DNA from: Candidatus Sericytochromatia bacterium
GTDB taxonomy: Bacteria > Cyanobacteriota > Sericytochromatia > UBA7694
DNA: 48,626 nt
Assembly: GCA_015272195.1 (NCBI GenBank)
Contig: JACYMC010000171.1
Coordinates: 1 to 48,626 of the forward strand
Reading direction: 5' to 3'
Made by a program: the position numbers and the translations under genes. Below are positions 24,556-33,022 of the stretch, piece after piece; position 1 is the first letter of the stretch; each line of letters begins with the position of its first letter. The notes below the pieces were generated by a model. That model was given only the letters and a program-made list of their open reading frames with translations. It made no database searches and was not told where the DNA came from.

Positions 24556-27258
24556 ATGCTCGATATGTTGAAATCCTTGCCGCTGGCTCTGCTGGCTTCT
24601 GTTGCCCTGGTGGGCCCGCTGACCACCCTGCCGGCGCTGGCCACGCCGGCTGCCCCTGTGCAGGTCCGCAGCCAGGACGGCATTTATGAATACAAGCTGG
24701 CCAATGGTCTGAAGGTGCTGCTGGTACCCAACCATGCGGCCCCAGTGGTCTCGGTCATGCTGGTCTACCGCGTGGGCTCACGCAATGAGGCCGTGGGCTA
24801 TACGGGCTCCACCCACTTTCTGGAGCACATGCTTTTTAAGGGCACCCCCACCTTTAACAAAGAAAAAGGCACCCAGATTGCCAAGCTGCTGCTGGCCCAG
24901 GGGGCGCGCTTTAATGCCACCACCTGGCTCGATCGCACCAATTATTTTGAAACCCTGCCCGCCGATCAGCTCAATCTGGCGCTGCAGATTGAATCGGATC
25001 GCATGCGCAACGCCCTGATTTCAGACGCTGACCGCCAGTCGGAAATGACCGTGGTGCGCAACGAGCTGGAGCGTGGCGAAAACAATCCGGATCGCGTGAT
25101 GTGGCTCAATCTCTTTGCCAATGCCTTTATGGCGCATCCTTACCATCATCCCACCATTGGCTGGCGCGCCGATGTTGAAGGGGTGCCCACGGAGCGGCTC
25201 AAAAAATTCTACGAAGATTTTTATTACCCCAATAACGCCACCCTGATTGTGGTGGGTGATATGAACCCGGTCAAAACCCTGGCCAAAATCAACGGCTATT
25301 TTGGTCCGATTGCGGCTTCCAAAGAGCCGATTCCTGAGGTTTACACCCAGGAACCCCCCCAGCAGGGTGAGCGCCGCTTTGTGATTCGCCGCCCCGGCCA
25401 GCTGGGCATTGTCAACATGGGCTTTCGTGTACCGCCTTTGGAGCATACCGACAGTGCGGCCCTGGATCTGCTGAGCGGCGTGCTCTCCCAGGGCGTCAGC
25501 AGCCGCCTGCAGCAGGCCCTGGTTGACAGTGGCCAGGCCGTCAGCGTCAGCGCCTGGAGTGCGCAGTTGCGCGATCCGGGCCTGTTTACCCTCTCAGCCA
25601 AACTGGCCTCTGGTCAAAAACATGAGGTGGTGGAGCAGAATCTGCTCAAAGTGCTGGAAGATCTTAAAAACAAGCCCGTCCCGGCAGCCGAGCTGGAGCG
25701 GGTCAAAAATCAGTTGCTGGCCCAGTTTCACTTTCAGCGCCACGGCACGCTGGAGCTGGCCAATCAGCTGGGCGAGTACGAGGCCTCAGCCGACTGGCGC
25801 TATATGCTGACTTACCCTGAGCGTCTTCAGGCCGTAAGCGCTGCCGATATTCAGCGCGTGGCCCGGACCTATTTTGTGGATCATAACCGCACGGTGGGCC
25901 ACTTTGTGCCTGACCGCATTGCCGAAGTGCAGACCCAGGAACGCAATCTGAGCTACCCCGCAGGCCAGCAAAACAGCCCGCTGAAAGCAGGGCAAACCGC
26001 TGAAACAACGGCTGCGCCGCAGTATTTTGAGTTGGGCAAAGCCCGCCTGATTGTGCAAGAGAACCCGATTGACCAGACTGTGGCTCTGCGTCTGAACCTG
26101 CGTGCGGGCAGCATCTACGATCCGCCGGGCAAAGCGGGGCTGGCCGAGCTGACCGCCGGCATGCTGGAGCGCGGCACGCGCCAGCGCGAACGTCTGGCTC
26201 TGGCCCAGGCACTCGAAAACATGGGTTCCACCCTGCAGTTCAGCGCCGATCTGGAGCGCGCCACGGTGGTAGGCCGGGCCTTAAGCCCCCAGCTCAACAA
26301 AACCCTCGATCTGCTGTTTGAAATGCTGGAGCAGCCGCGCTTTGATGCCGCTGAATTCGACAAGCTCAAAAAGCAAAAAGCCGATCAGCTGCGCCAGCGC
26401 CTCGACAATACCGATCAGCTGGCCCGTGAAGGCCTGTATGCGGCCCTTTATCCGGCCGGGCACCCCTATGCCCTGGATACTGCCAGCAAACTCCAGCAGC
26501 TGGAGGCCCTCAGTCTGGCGGATGTTAAAGCCTTTTACCAGCAGCACTATGGCAGTCAGCAGCTGATCATGACCCTGGTGGGCGATGTTAAAGCCCAGAC
26601 GCTGAAGCCGCGTATTCAGAAGGCGCTGGCCCGTCTGAAGGCCGATAACCCGGTGGAAATCACGATCCCTGATCTGCCCACCCAGCTGAGCGGTGAGACC
26701 CAGATCAAAACCCTGCGTGACAAAGCCAATGTCTCGATTGCCATGGGCCTGCAGACCGATATCAAGCTGGGGCATCCCGATTATTTTGCCGCCGTGATTG
26801 CCAACCACGCCCTGGGACAGTCTTCGCTGACGTCACGTCTGGGCCTGCGCGTGCGCGATGAGCTGGGCCTGACCTATGGCATCTATTCTTACTTCCCTGA
26901 GGCGGGTCTGGGCAGCAGTCCCTGGCTGGTGGGCGTGACCACCAACCCCGAAAAGGTCAAAGAGACCATTGGCGCCACCCAGGAAGTGATTGCCAAATAC
27001 CGCGCGGAGGGCATTTCTGCCGAAGAATTTGCCCTCGCCAAATCCTCGCTGATTGGTTCCTATCTGGTCAGTCTCTCAACCAATCCCCAGATTGCTGAGC
27101 GCCTGACCGATGCGACCTTCTATGGCCTGGGTGATAATTATGTGCGCCAGCGGGCTGAGCAGATTCAGGCCGTCAGCCGGGAGCAGGTCAACGCCATGAT
27201 TCAGAAATACTTTGATCCCGCGCGCCTGAGCGTGATGGTGGTGGGCAATTATGAGTAA
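24556..27258 (+). CDS. Exported M16 family zinc peptidase (two-domain)
   Basis: 900 aa with signal peptide (1-29, cleavage after ALA; TPAAP follows). M16 inverted zinc motif H87-F-L-E90-H91 in STHFLEHML with Glu170 (VVRNELE) as third ligand. The C-terminal half is a second, catalytically inactive M16 domain with the typical Arg/Tyr pair in LRVRDELGLTYGIYS. Together they form the clamshell chamber that degrades peptides. Exported M16 enzymes process signal peptides or cell-wall peptides in the periplasm. The last 8 nt overlap the next gene, a paralogue. Confidence 0.93.
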   Translation: MLDMLKSLPLALLASVALVGPLTTLPALATPAAPVQVRSQDGIYEYKLANGLKVLLVPNHAAPVVSVMLVYRVGSRNEAVGYTGSTHFLEHMLFKGTPTFNKEKGTQIAKLLLAQGARFNATTWLDRTNYFETLPADQLNLALQIESDRMRNALISDADRQSEMTVVRNELERGENNPDRVMWLNLFANAFMAHPYHHPTIGWRADVEGVPTERLKKFYEDFYYPNNATLIVVGDMNPVKTLAKINGYFGPIAASKEPIPEVYTQEPPQQGERRFVIRRPGQLGIVNMGFRVPPLEHTDSAALDLLSGVLSQGVSSRLQQALVDSGQAVSVSAWSAQLRDPGLFTLSAKLASGQKHEVVEQNLLKVLEDLKNKPVPAAELERVKNQLLAQFHFQRHGTLELANQLGEYEASADWRYMLTYPERLQAVSAADIQRVARTYFVDHNRTVGHFVPDRIAEVQTQERNLSYPAGQQNSPLKAGQTAETTAAPQYFELGKARLIVQENPIDQTVALRLNLRAGSIYDPPGKAGLAELTAGMLERGTRQRERLALAQALENMGSTLQFSADLERATVVGRALSPQLNKTLDLLFEMLEQPRFDAAEFDKLKKQKADQLRQRLDNTDQLAREGLYAALYPAGHPYALDTASKLQQLEALSLADVKAFYQQHYGSQQLIMTLVGDVKAQTLKPRIQKALARLKADNPVEITIPDLPTQLSGETQIKTLRDKANVSIAMGLQTDIKLGHPDYFAAVIANHALGQSSLTSRLGLRVRDELGLTYGIYSYFPEAGLGSSPWLVGVTTNPEKVKETIGATQEVIAKYRAEGISAEEFALAKSSLIGSYLVSLSTNPQIAERLTDATFYGLGDNYVRQRAEQIQAVSREQVNAMIQKYFDPARLSVMVVGNYE

Positions 27259-29878
27259 AGCGGCCGCACCGGCTTTTGTACAGGAAGAGGCCGGTATTCA
27301 GGAGTATCGCCTCAGCAACGGCCTGAAGCTCCTGCTGGTGCACAATCCGGCGGCGCCGGTGGTGACCGTGCAGGTGGTGTATCATGTGGGCTCACGCAAT
27401 GAGGCCGTGGGTCACACCGGCGCGACCCACTTTCTGGAGCATATGCTTTTTAAAGGCACGCCCAGCTTCAACAAGGCCAAAGGCAGTCAGATTCCGCAGG
27501 TGCTCAACCGCATTGGCGCCAATTTTAATGCCACCACCTGGCTGGACCGCACCACCTACTACGAAACCGTGCCCGCCGATCAGCTGGAGCTGGCCTTGCA
27601 GCTGGAGGCCGAGCGCATGCAGCATGCCTTTATCCGTGATCGCGATCGCCAGATGGAAATGACCGTCGTGCGCAATGAAATGGAGCGCGACGAAAACGAC
27701 CCCGACAGCCAGATGTTCAAACATCTGTTTGCCCAGGCCTATCTGGCCCATCCCTACCACCACCCCACCATTGGCTGGCACAGTGATGTGGAGGGCATGC
27801 CCACGGCCCGCCTGCGTCAGTTTTACAAAGACTTTTACCACCCCAACAACGCCACTTTGCTGCTGGTGGGTGATTTTGAACGCAAAAGTGCGCTGGAACT
27901 GGTGACGCGCCATTTTGGTCCCATTCCCGCTTCAGCCAAACCGATTCCGGTGATGTATACCCATGAGCAGGTTCAGCAGGGTGAGCGCCGCTTTGTGCTG
28001 CGCCGCCCCGGCCAGCTGGGTTCTGTACAGATGGCCTGGCACGTGCCGCCGATGCAGCATGCTGACAGCCATGCCCTCGACGTGCTGCAGGATATTCTCT
28101 CCGAAGGGGTCAACAGCCGCCTGTACCAGGCGGTGGTGGAGACCCAGCTGGGCCTCTACGCTGGCGCCTACAACCTGCAGCTGCGCGATCCAGGGCTTTT
28201 TATTGCTTTTGCCAAACTCAGCTCAGGGGTCAGCCATGCTGAGGTGGAAACGGCTATTCTGGCCTGTATCAGCGATTTGCAGCAGCAGCCCCCCGCTGAG
28301 CGAGAGCTGCAGCGCGTCAAAAATCAGGTGCGGGCGGCCTTTTCATACCAGCGCCACGGCGCCCATCAGCTGGCCAGCATGCTGGCCGAGTTTGAGGCTG
28401 CGGCCTCCTGGCAGTATATGGTGCATTATCTCGAGCGCCTCGACGCCGTGACGGCGGCGGACGTGCAGCGCGTGGCCCAGACCTATCTTAAGCCCGACAA
28501 CCGCACGGTCGGCCATTTTGTGCCTGAAGCTTCTGACAGCATTGCCCTCACCCAGACGGAGGCCACAGCGCCTGTACCGCGTCCGGCAGCCAAAGCCGCC
28601 GCCGGGCAGCAGCGGCGGGCCGGCAAAAGCAAAATTCAGCGCCAGACTTTTGGTAATGGGGTGCTGCTGACGCAGGAAAACCATCTCGACAACACGGTGG
28701 CCCTGCACGGGCAGCTGCGGGCCGGGGTGGCGTATAACCCCGACAGCGTCTCGCCCCTGGCTCAGCTGGCAGTGGGCATGCTCAAAAAAGGCACGCAAAA
28801 TTACGACAAGCTGGTCCTGGCCGATCAGCTGGCCCAGCTCGGCACCAGCATTGATTTCCGGCTGGGGGCCGATACGGTCAGCTTCAGCGTGCGCTGTCTG
28901 AGTGAGCATTTTGAGCGCAGCCTGGCGCTGTTGCATGAGATTTTGCTGCAGCCACGCTTTGAGGCCGATGAATTTGACAAGCTCAGGCGCCAGCGCATTG
29001 ATCGGCTCAAACAGCGCCGTGACAACACCGACGCCATGGCCTATGATCTGCTCTACCGCCAGCTCTACCCTGCGGGCCATTATCACCATCAGCCCGAGAT
29101 TGAGGCCCTGATTGCCGCGACCGAAGCCGCTACTCTGGACGACGTGATGGCCTTTTACCATCAGCATTACCGCAGTGGCGGCATGGTGCTGGCGGGTGTC
29201 GGTGACTTTGACAGCCAGAGCCTGTACGACTTTGCCCAGAACCGCTTTGCCGACTGGCAGCCTGAGATTCTGCCCTGGCCGGTGATCCCCGATCAGCCGC
29301 TGCAGGCGGCGGGCCAGACCCTGGTTTGTCCGATGCCCGATAAGGCCAATGTTTCGATTGTGATGGGGCATCAGAGCCAGCTCAAGCGCACGGACCCGGA
29401 TTATTTTGCCGCCATGCTGGGCAATCATGTGTTGGGGCAGTCTTCGCTCTCGTCGCGCCTGGGCCTGCGCATCCGCGATCAGCTGGGCCTGACCTATGGC
29501 ATTTACAGCCACTTCCCCGATCTCAGCCGCAGCGCCGGTCCCTGGGTGGTGGCGGTGACCACCCATCCCGATAATGTGCAGGCCGTGCTTGCCGAAACCC
29601 GCAAGGTGATTCGGCAGGTGCTCAGCAAAGGGCTGACGCCAACCGAGCTGAGCGAAGCCCGCTCTTCGCTGACGGGATCGTATCTGGTCAATCTGACCAC
29701 CCATCCAGAGATTGCCGCCCGCCTGCTGCAGCTGGAGCATTACCAGCTCGGGCTGAACTACTTTCAGCGCCGGGGCAAGCTGATTGCTGCTGTCAGTGAT
29801 GAGGCTGTACAACAGGCTTTGCGGCAGCATCTGCACCCGGATCGGCTGAGCGTGGCGATTGCCGGTAAATATGAATAA
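27251..29878 (+). CDS. Second M16 family zinc peptidase, no signal peptide
   Basis: 875 aa, paralogue of the preceding gene, with matching motifs: H60-F-L-E63-H64 in GATHFLEHMLF, Glu in VVRNEMERDE, and an inactive second domain with LRIRDQLGLTYGIYS. The 8-nt overlap makes ATGAGTAAA the junction. Unlike the first, it has no signal peptide (begins MSKAAAPAFVQEE), so it is either cytoplasmic or uses another route. A low-complexity linker near residues 430-460 is Ala/Lys/Arg rich. Tandem duplication with opposite localisation; whether they form a heterodimer, as in mitochondrial processing peptidase, is not shown. Confidence 0.92.
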   Translation: MSKAAAPAFVQEEAGIQEYRLSNGLKLLLVHNPAAPVVTVQVVYHVGSRNEAVGHTGATHFLEHMLFKGTPSFNKAKGSQIPQVLNRIGANFNATTWLDRTTYYETVPADQLELALQLEAERMQHAFIRDRDRQMEMTVVRNEMERDENDPDSQMFKHLFAQAYLAHPYHHPTIGWHSDVEGMPTARLRQFYKDFYHPNNATLLLVGDFERKSALELVTRHFGPIPASAKPIPVMYTHEQVQQGERRFVLRRPGQLGSVQMAWHVPPMQHADSHALDVLQDILSEGVNSRLYQAVVETQLGLYAGAYNLQLRDPGLFIAFAKLSSGVSHAEVETAILACISDLQQQPPAERELQRVKNQVRAAFSYQRHGAHQLASMLAEFEAAASWQYMVHYLERLDAVTAADVQRVAQTYLKPDNRTVGHFVPEASDSIALTQTEATAPVPRPAAKAAAGQQRRAGKSKIQRQTFGNGVLLTQENHLDNTVALHGQLRAGVAYNPDSVSPLAQLAVGMLKKGTQNYDKLVLADQLAQLGTSIDFRLGADTVSFSVRCLSEHFERSLALLHEILLQPRFEADEFDKLRRQRIDRLKQRRDNTDAMAYDLLYRQLYPAGHYHHQPEIEALIAATEAATLDDVMAFYHQHYRSGGMVLAGVGDFDSQSLYDFAQNRFADWQPEILPWPVIPDQPLQAAGQTLVCPMPDKANVSIVMGHQSQLKRTDPDYFAAMLGNHVLGQSSLSSRLGLRIRDQLGLTYGIYSHFPDLSRSAGPWVVAVTTHPDNVQAVLAETRKVIRQVLSKGLTPTELSEARSSLTGSYLVNLTTHPEIAARLLQLEHYQLGLNYFQRRGKLIAAVSDEAVQQALRQHLHPDRLSVAIAGKYE

Positions 29879-29894
29879 CACAGGAGACACGCAC

Positions 29895-31157
29895 ATGCGT
29901 CAACGATATCTGAAATTTGGCGAATGGCTGCAGCGGCTGGAGCTGCTTTCGGCAGCTGATCTGGCGGCGGCCCTGCAGACCCAGGCCGACCCGGCCCAGC
30001 CTGCGCGCTATATTGGCGAGATTCTGCTGGCTGAGGGGCTGATCTCTGAGGCTGTGCGCGATGGGGTGCTGGCCCTGCAAAAGCTGCTGGGTGACTCCAC
30101 CCGTCTGGCTGAAATGCCGATTGCGCCAGAAGTGCTGCGTAAAATTCCGCCGCGCTTTGCGCGGGACAATGCCGTGCTGCCGCTGACTCAGATTGCCGAT
30201 CATCTGGTGGTGGCCCTGGCCCAGACCGACAGTGAGCCCCTGCTGGCCGAACTGACTGAGCTGACGGGCTGCCGCATTTACCCCTTGCCTTACCGGGCGG
30301 CAGATATTCTGGCGGCGGCCCAGGTGGTCTATGACCCCCGCCGGGCCAGTCAGGCCGGCATGGAGTGGATCCATGAGGCACTGCCTATGGACGGCCCGCT
30401 GATCACCTTTGTGGGCTCAGGCGATGCCGTCAGCACCGGGGCGCGCAACCAGACCTGTATTCACGTGCGCAGCGAAGAATGCACCTTTCTGATTGACTGT
30501 GGCCCCGCTTCGCTGAGTGCCATGAAGCAGTTGGGCCTGCCACCGCAGCAGCTGCAGGGCATCCTGCTGACCCATGCCCACGGCGACCACTTTGGCGGCG
30601 TGCCTTATGTTTTGCTGGAGCAGGTGCTGGCCGGCCGCAGCGCCCCTTTCTGGGTCATGGGCCCGGCCCCCGTGCTGGAGCGCGTGCAGCAGTGGAACGA
30701 ACTGGCTTTTCCGAAGCTCTTTGATCAGCCCCCCTTTGAATTGCTCTGGCTGGAGATCGAGCAGGAGCCCCGCGCGCTGCCTGGCACGGGCGCGATGGTT
30801 TACCCTTTTGCCATGCATCATCAGCGCAGCTTGCCCTGTCTGGGCTACCAGATTCATCTGGCCGAAGAAAAGATCATTGCCTATACCGGCGATACGGCCT
30901 GGTGTGACAACCTCGTGCTGCTGGCCCGCGACACCGATCTGCTGATTTGTGAGTGCTCGGCCTATGAACCCCTGCCTGAGGCCGTGCGCCATCTCTCGTA
31001 TCAGGAGCTGCTGGCCCACCAGGCTGAACTCAAAACCCGTCAGCTGATGTTAACCCATCTGGGGCAGGAGATGCTGACGCGTGCCGCCCAGGGTGAGATC
31101 GCTTTTGAATGTGCCTTTGACGGCCTGACCCTGGATCTGTCGAGCCGGCTCGACTGA
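29895..31157 (+). CDS. GspE-N/MshEN domain fused to metallo-beta-lactamase-fold hydrolase
   Basis: 420 aa from the ATG at 29895 (AGGAGA about 8 nt upstream). Residues 1-65 are MshEN-like helical motifs; residues 80-150 match the GspE/PilB N-terminal domain (IPPRFARDNAVLPL, ADHLVVALAQ, VYDP). Residues 165-420 form a metallo-beta-lactamase/RNase-Z-type hydrolase with HAHGDH (227-232), MHH, GDT and LTHLGQ metal-ligand motifs. MshEN domains can bind c-di-GMP, so regulation of the hydrolase is plausible. The motif-1 residues deviate (KFG...LEL for RLG...xxG), so binding is uncertain. The substrate (cyclic nucleotide, tRNA or other) is unknown. Next gene overlaps by 1 nt. Confidence 0.85.
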   Translation: MRQRYLKFGEWLQRLELLSAADLAAALQTQADPAQPARYIGEILLAEGLISEAVRDGVLALQKLLGDSTRLAEMPIAPEVLRKIPPRFARDNAVLPLTQIADHLVVALAQTDSEPLLAELTELTGCRIYPLPYRAADILAAAQVVYDPRRASQAGMEWIHEALPMDGPLITFVGSGDAVSTGARNQTCIHVRSEECTFLIDCGPASLSAMKQLGLPPQQLQGILLTHAHGDHFGGVPYVLLEQVLAGRSAPFWVMGPAPVLERVQQWNELAFPKLFDQPPFELLWLEIEQEPRALPGTGAMVYPFAMHHQRSLPCLGYQIHLAEEKIIAYTGDTAWCDNLVLLARDTDLLICECSAYEPLPEAVRHLSYQELLAHQAELKTRQLMLTHLGQEMLTRAAQGEIAFECAFDGLTLDLSSRLD

Positions 31158-32287
31158 TGCGGCTGGTGCTGGACCTGCGCTGGGTCAAAAGCCCGGTGCT
31201 GGACGGCATTGCCCGCGTCAGCCTGAGTCTGACCGCCGCCCTGATGCGCCAGCAGCCCGACTGGTTCTTTGTGCTGTTGTTTGGCTCTGACAAGCTGCGC
31301 CGCTTTGGCCTGGAGTGGCTGAATGCTGCCAGCGACACCCCCATTCAGGCCGACTATGTCAGCCTGGTGATTCCTTTTGGACCCGCCTCGCCGCTCAATC
31401 AGCTGCGCCTCGGCGGTCTGCTGCGCAAACACCGGCCCGAGCAGTACTTCAGCTTTTATTACGCCTTTCAGCGCCTGAATATTCCCCAGACCATCATGGT
31501 GCACGACCTGATTCCGCTGCTGTTTCCTGACAGCTTTAAGCAGGCCAGCCTGGGCTTTCGCCTCAGCATGACCCGCAGCGATGCGCTCAGGCTGCTGCTG
31601 CGCAACGCCCGCCGGGTGATGACCGTCTCCCACAGTACGCGTCAGGATCTGGAGCAGCAGCTGCAGCTACCCAAAAGCCGGATTGCGGTTTGCTACCCCG
31701 GTGTCAGCCCGCCCCAGCCGGTCAAAGGGCCGTATCCGGGTCTGGCGCCGGGCTATGTGCTGGCCCTGGGCCGACCTGATCCGCACAAAAACCTGGCGGG
31801 TCTGATCAGTGCCTATGCTGCTTTGCCCGAAGCCTTGCGCCAGCAGCACCCGCTGGTGCTGGCCGGGCCCGAAGACAGCCGCTATACACCGGCTTTGCGC
31901 CAGCAGATCCAGGATCTGGGCCTGGATGAAACCGCTCGCATCCTGGGGCCGGTGGCCCCGGGGAACCTGCCCGCGCTTTACAGCGGGGCCCGCCTGCTGG
32001 CGATGGTCTCACATTACGAAGGCTTTGGCCTGCCGGTGATTGAGGCCATGAGCTATGGCGTGCCCGTGCTGGCCGCCTGGCGCGGTTCGCTGCCAGAAGT
32101 GGCTGGCGAAGCCGCCCTGCTGGTTAACCCGGAGCGCCCGCCCGAAATCACCTGGGGCCTTCACCGCTTGCTGACCAAAGTCTGGCTGCGCAAAAATCTG
32201 ATCAAGCGCGGGCGTGAGCAGGCCGCCCGCTTCAGCTGGGAGGCTTCTGCCCGCCGGCTGGCAGAGATTCTGCAGCAGCCGGACTGA
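31157..32287 (+). CDS. GT4 family glycosyltransferase
   Basis: 376 aa, GT-B fold. The N-terminal half carries the acceptor-binding part. The C-terminal half has the donor-binding loop ALGRPDPHKNL (about 196-206), then SHYEGFGLPVIEAMSYGVPVL with the EX7E motif typical of GT4 retaining enzymes. It transfers a sugar from a nucleotide sugar to a lipid, sugar or protein acceptor, probably for a surface glycan. The start ATG overlaps the TGA of the previous gene (TGATG). It is the last gene of the M16/MBL operon, and no polysaccharide cluster surrounds it. Confidence 0.9.
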   Translation: MRLVLDLRWVKSPVLDGIARVSLSLTAALMRQQPDWFFVLLFGSDKLRRFGLEWLNAASDTPIQADYVSLVIPFGPASPLNQLRLGGLLRKHRPEQYFSFYYAFQRLNIPQTIMVHDLIPLLFPDSFKQASLGFRLSMTRSDALRLLLRNARRVMTVSHSTRQDLEQQLQLPKSRIAVCYPGVSPPQPVKGPYPGLAPGYVLALGRPDPHKNLAGLISAYAALPEALRQQHPLVLAGPEDSRYTPALRQQIQDLGLDETARILGPVAPGNLPALYSGARLLAMVSHYEGFGLPVIEAMSYGVPVLAAWRGSLPEVAGEAALLVNPERPPEITWGLHRLLTKVWLRKNLIKRGREQAARFSWEASARRLAEILQQPD

Positions 32288-32296
32288 GGGCTTTCT

Positions 32297-32965
32297 TTAC
32301 CAGGGCAGGGCTTCGCCGTTGACGTGCCAGAAGCTGCCGCTGGTCTCGGCATTGAGCTGATCGAGGCGGGAAATGATGCCGCTGGCCGATTCTGCCGGCT
32401 CGATATGGCCGCTGAAGCCGGTCATGCCCGTGCGCACATAGCCCGGATGCACCAGCCCCACGGCAATGCCGGCAGACTTCAGATCATGCGCCAGTGAGAT
32501 GCTGGCCATGTTTAAGGCCGCTTTGGACATGCGGTAGCCGTAAGCCCCGCCGCTGGTATTGTCGGCAATCGAGCCCATGCGGCTGGTGACCATCAGTACC
32601 TTGCTGCCCGGCTGCAGGCTGCTGCGGCAGGCTTCGACCACCCGCAGGGGGCCGAGGGTGTTGACCTCAAACTGGCGGCGGCAGGCAGCATAATCAAAGC
32701 CGCTGGCGTCAAAGGGCGTGCTTTCGAGCAGGCCAGCGTTGTTGATCACCGCATCCAGCTGTACACCCTCCAGCGCGGCTTTGAGCGCGGCCACGGCATT
32801 GTCCTGGGCCAGATCGAGGCCTTCAATACAGCGCAGGTCAAGCGCTTTGAGTTCGGCTGAGGCCTGGCGGCAGACGGCGATCACCGTCTCACCCCGCTGC
32901 CGCAGCTGGCGGGCAATTTCAAGACCAATGCCCCGGTTGGCGCCGGTCACAAGAATGCTAGACAT
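32297..32965 (-). CDS. Short-chain dehydrogenase/reductase (SDR)
   Basis: 222 aa. Rossmann motif TGANRGIG (7-14), NNAG (75-78), catalytic Ser128, and Tyr144/Lys148 (YGYRMSK). NAD(P)H-dependent oxidoreductase; substrate not recognisable. AAGGAG about 9 nt before the ATG. Convergent with the GT4 gene, 9 nt between stops. It may belong to a leftward group with the S9 peptidase, but the 57-nt gap to that gene and the opposite order make this unsure. Confidence 0.92.
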   Translation of the reverse strand: MSSILVTGANRGIGLEIARQLRQRGETVIAVCRQASAELKALDLRCIEGLDLAQDNAVAALKAALEGVQLDAVINNAGLLESTPFDASGFDYAACRRQFEVNTLGPLRVVEACRSSLQPGSKVLMVTSRMGSIADNTSGGAYGYRMSKAALNMASISLAHDLKSAGIAVGLVHPGYVRTGMTGFSGHIEPAESASGIISRLDQLNAETSGSFWHVNGEALPW

Positions 32966-33022
32966 AGACAGTACTCCTTGGTTTTTTGATAGCCTAACAG
33001 CTGTTGTAAGCGGCCTGCCATC

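Noticed and set aside
28343-29896. 517-codon leftward frame opposite the second M16 gene
   Set aside because: Shadow frame; the plus strand has clear M16 motifs.
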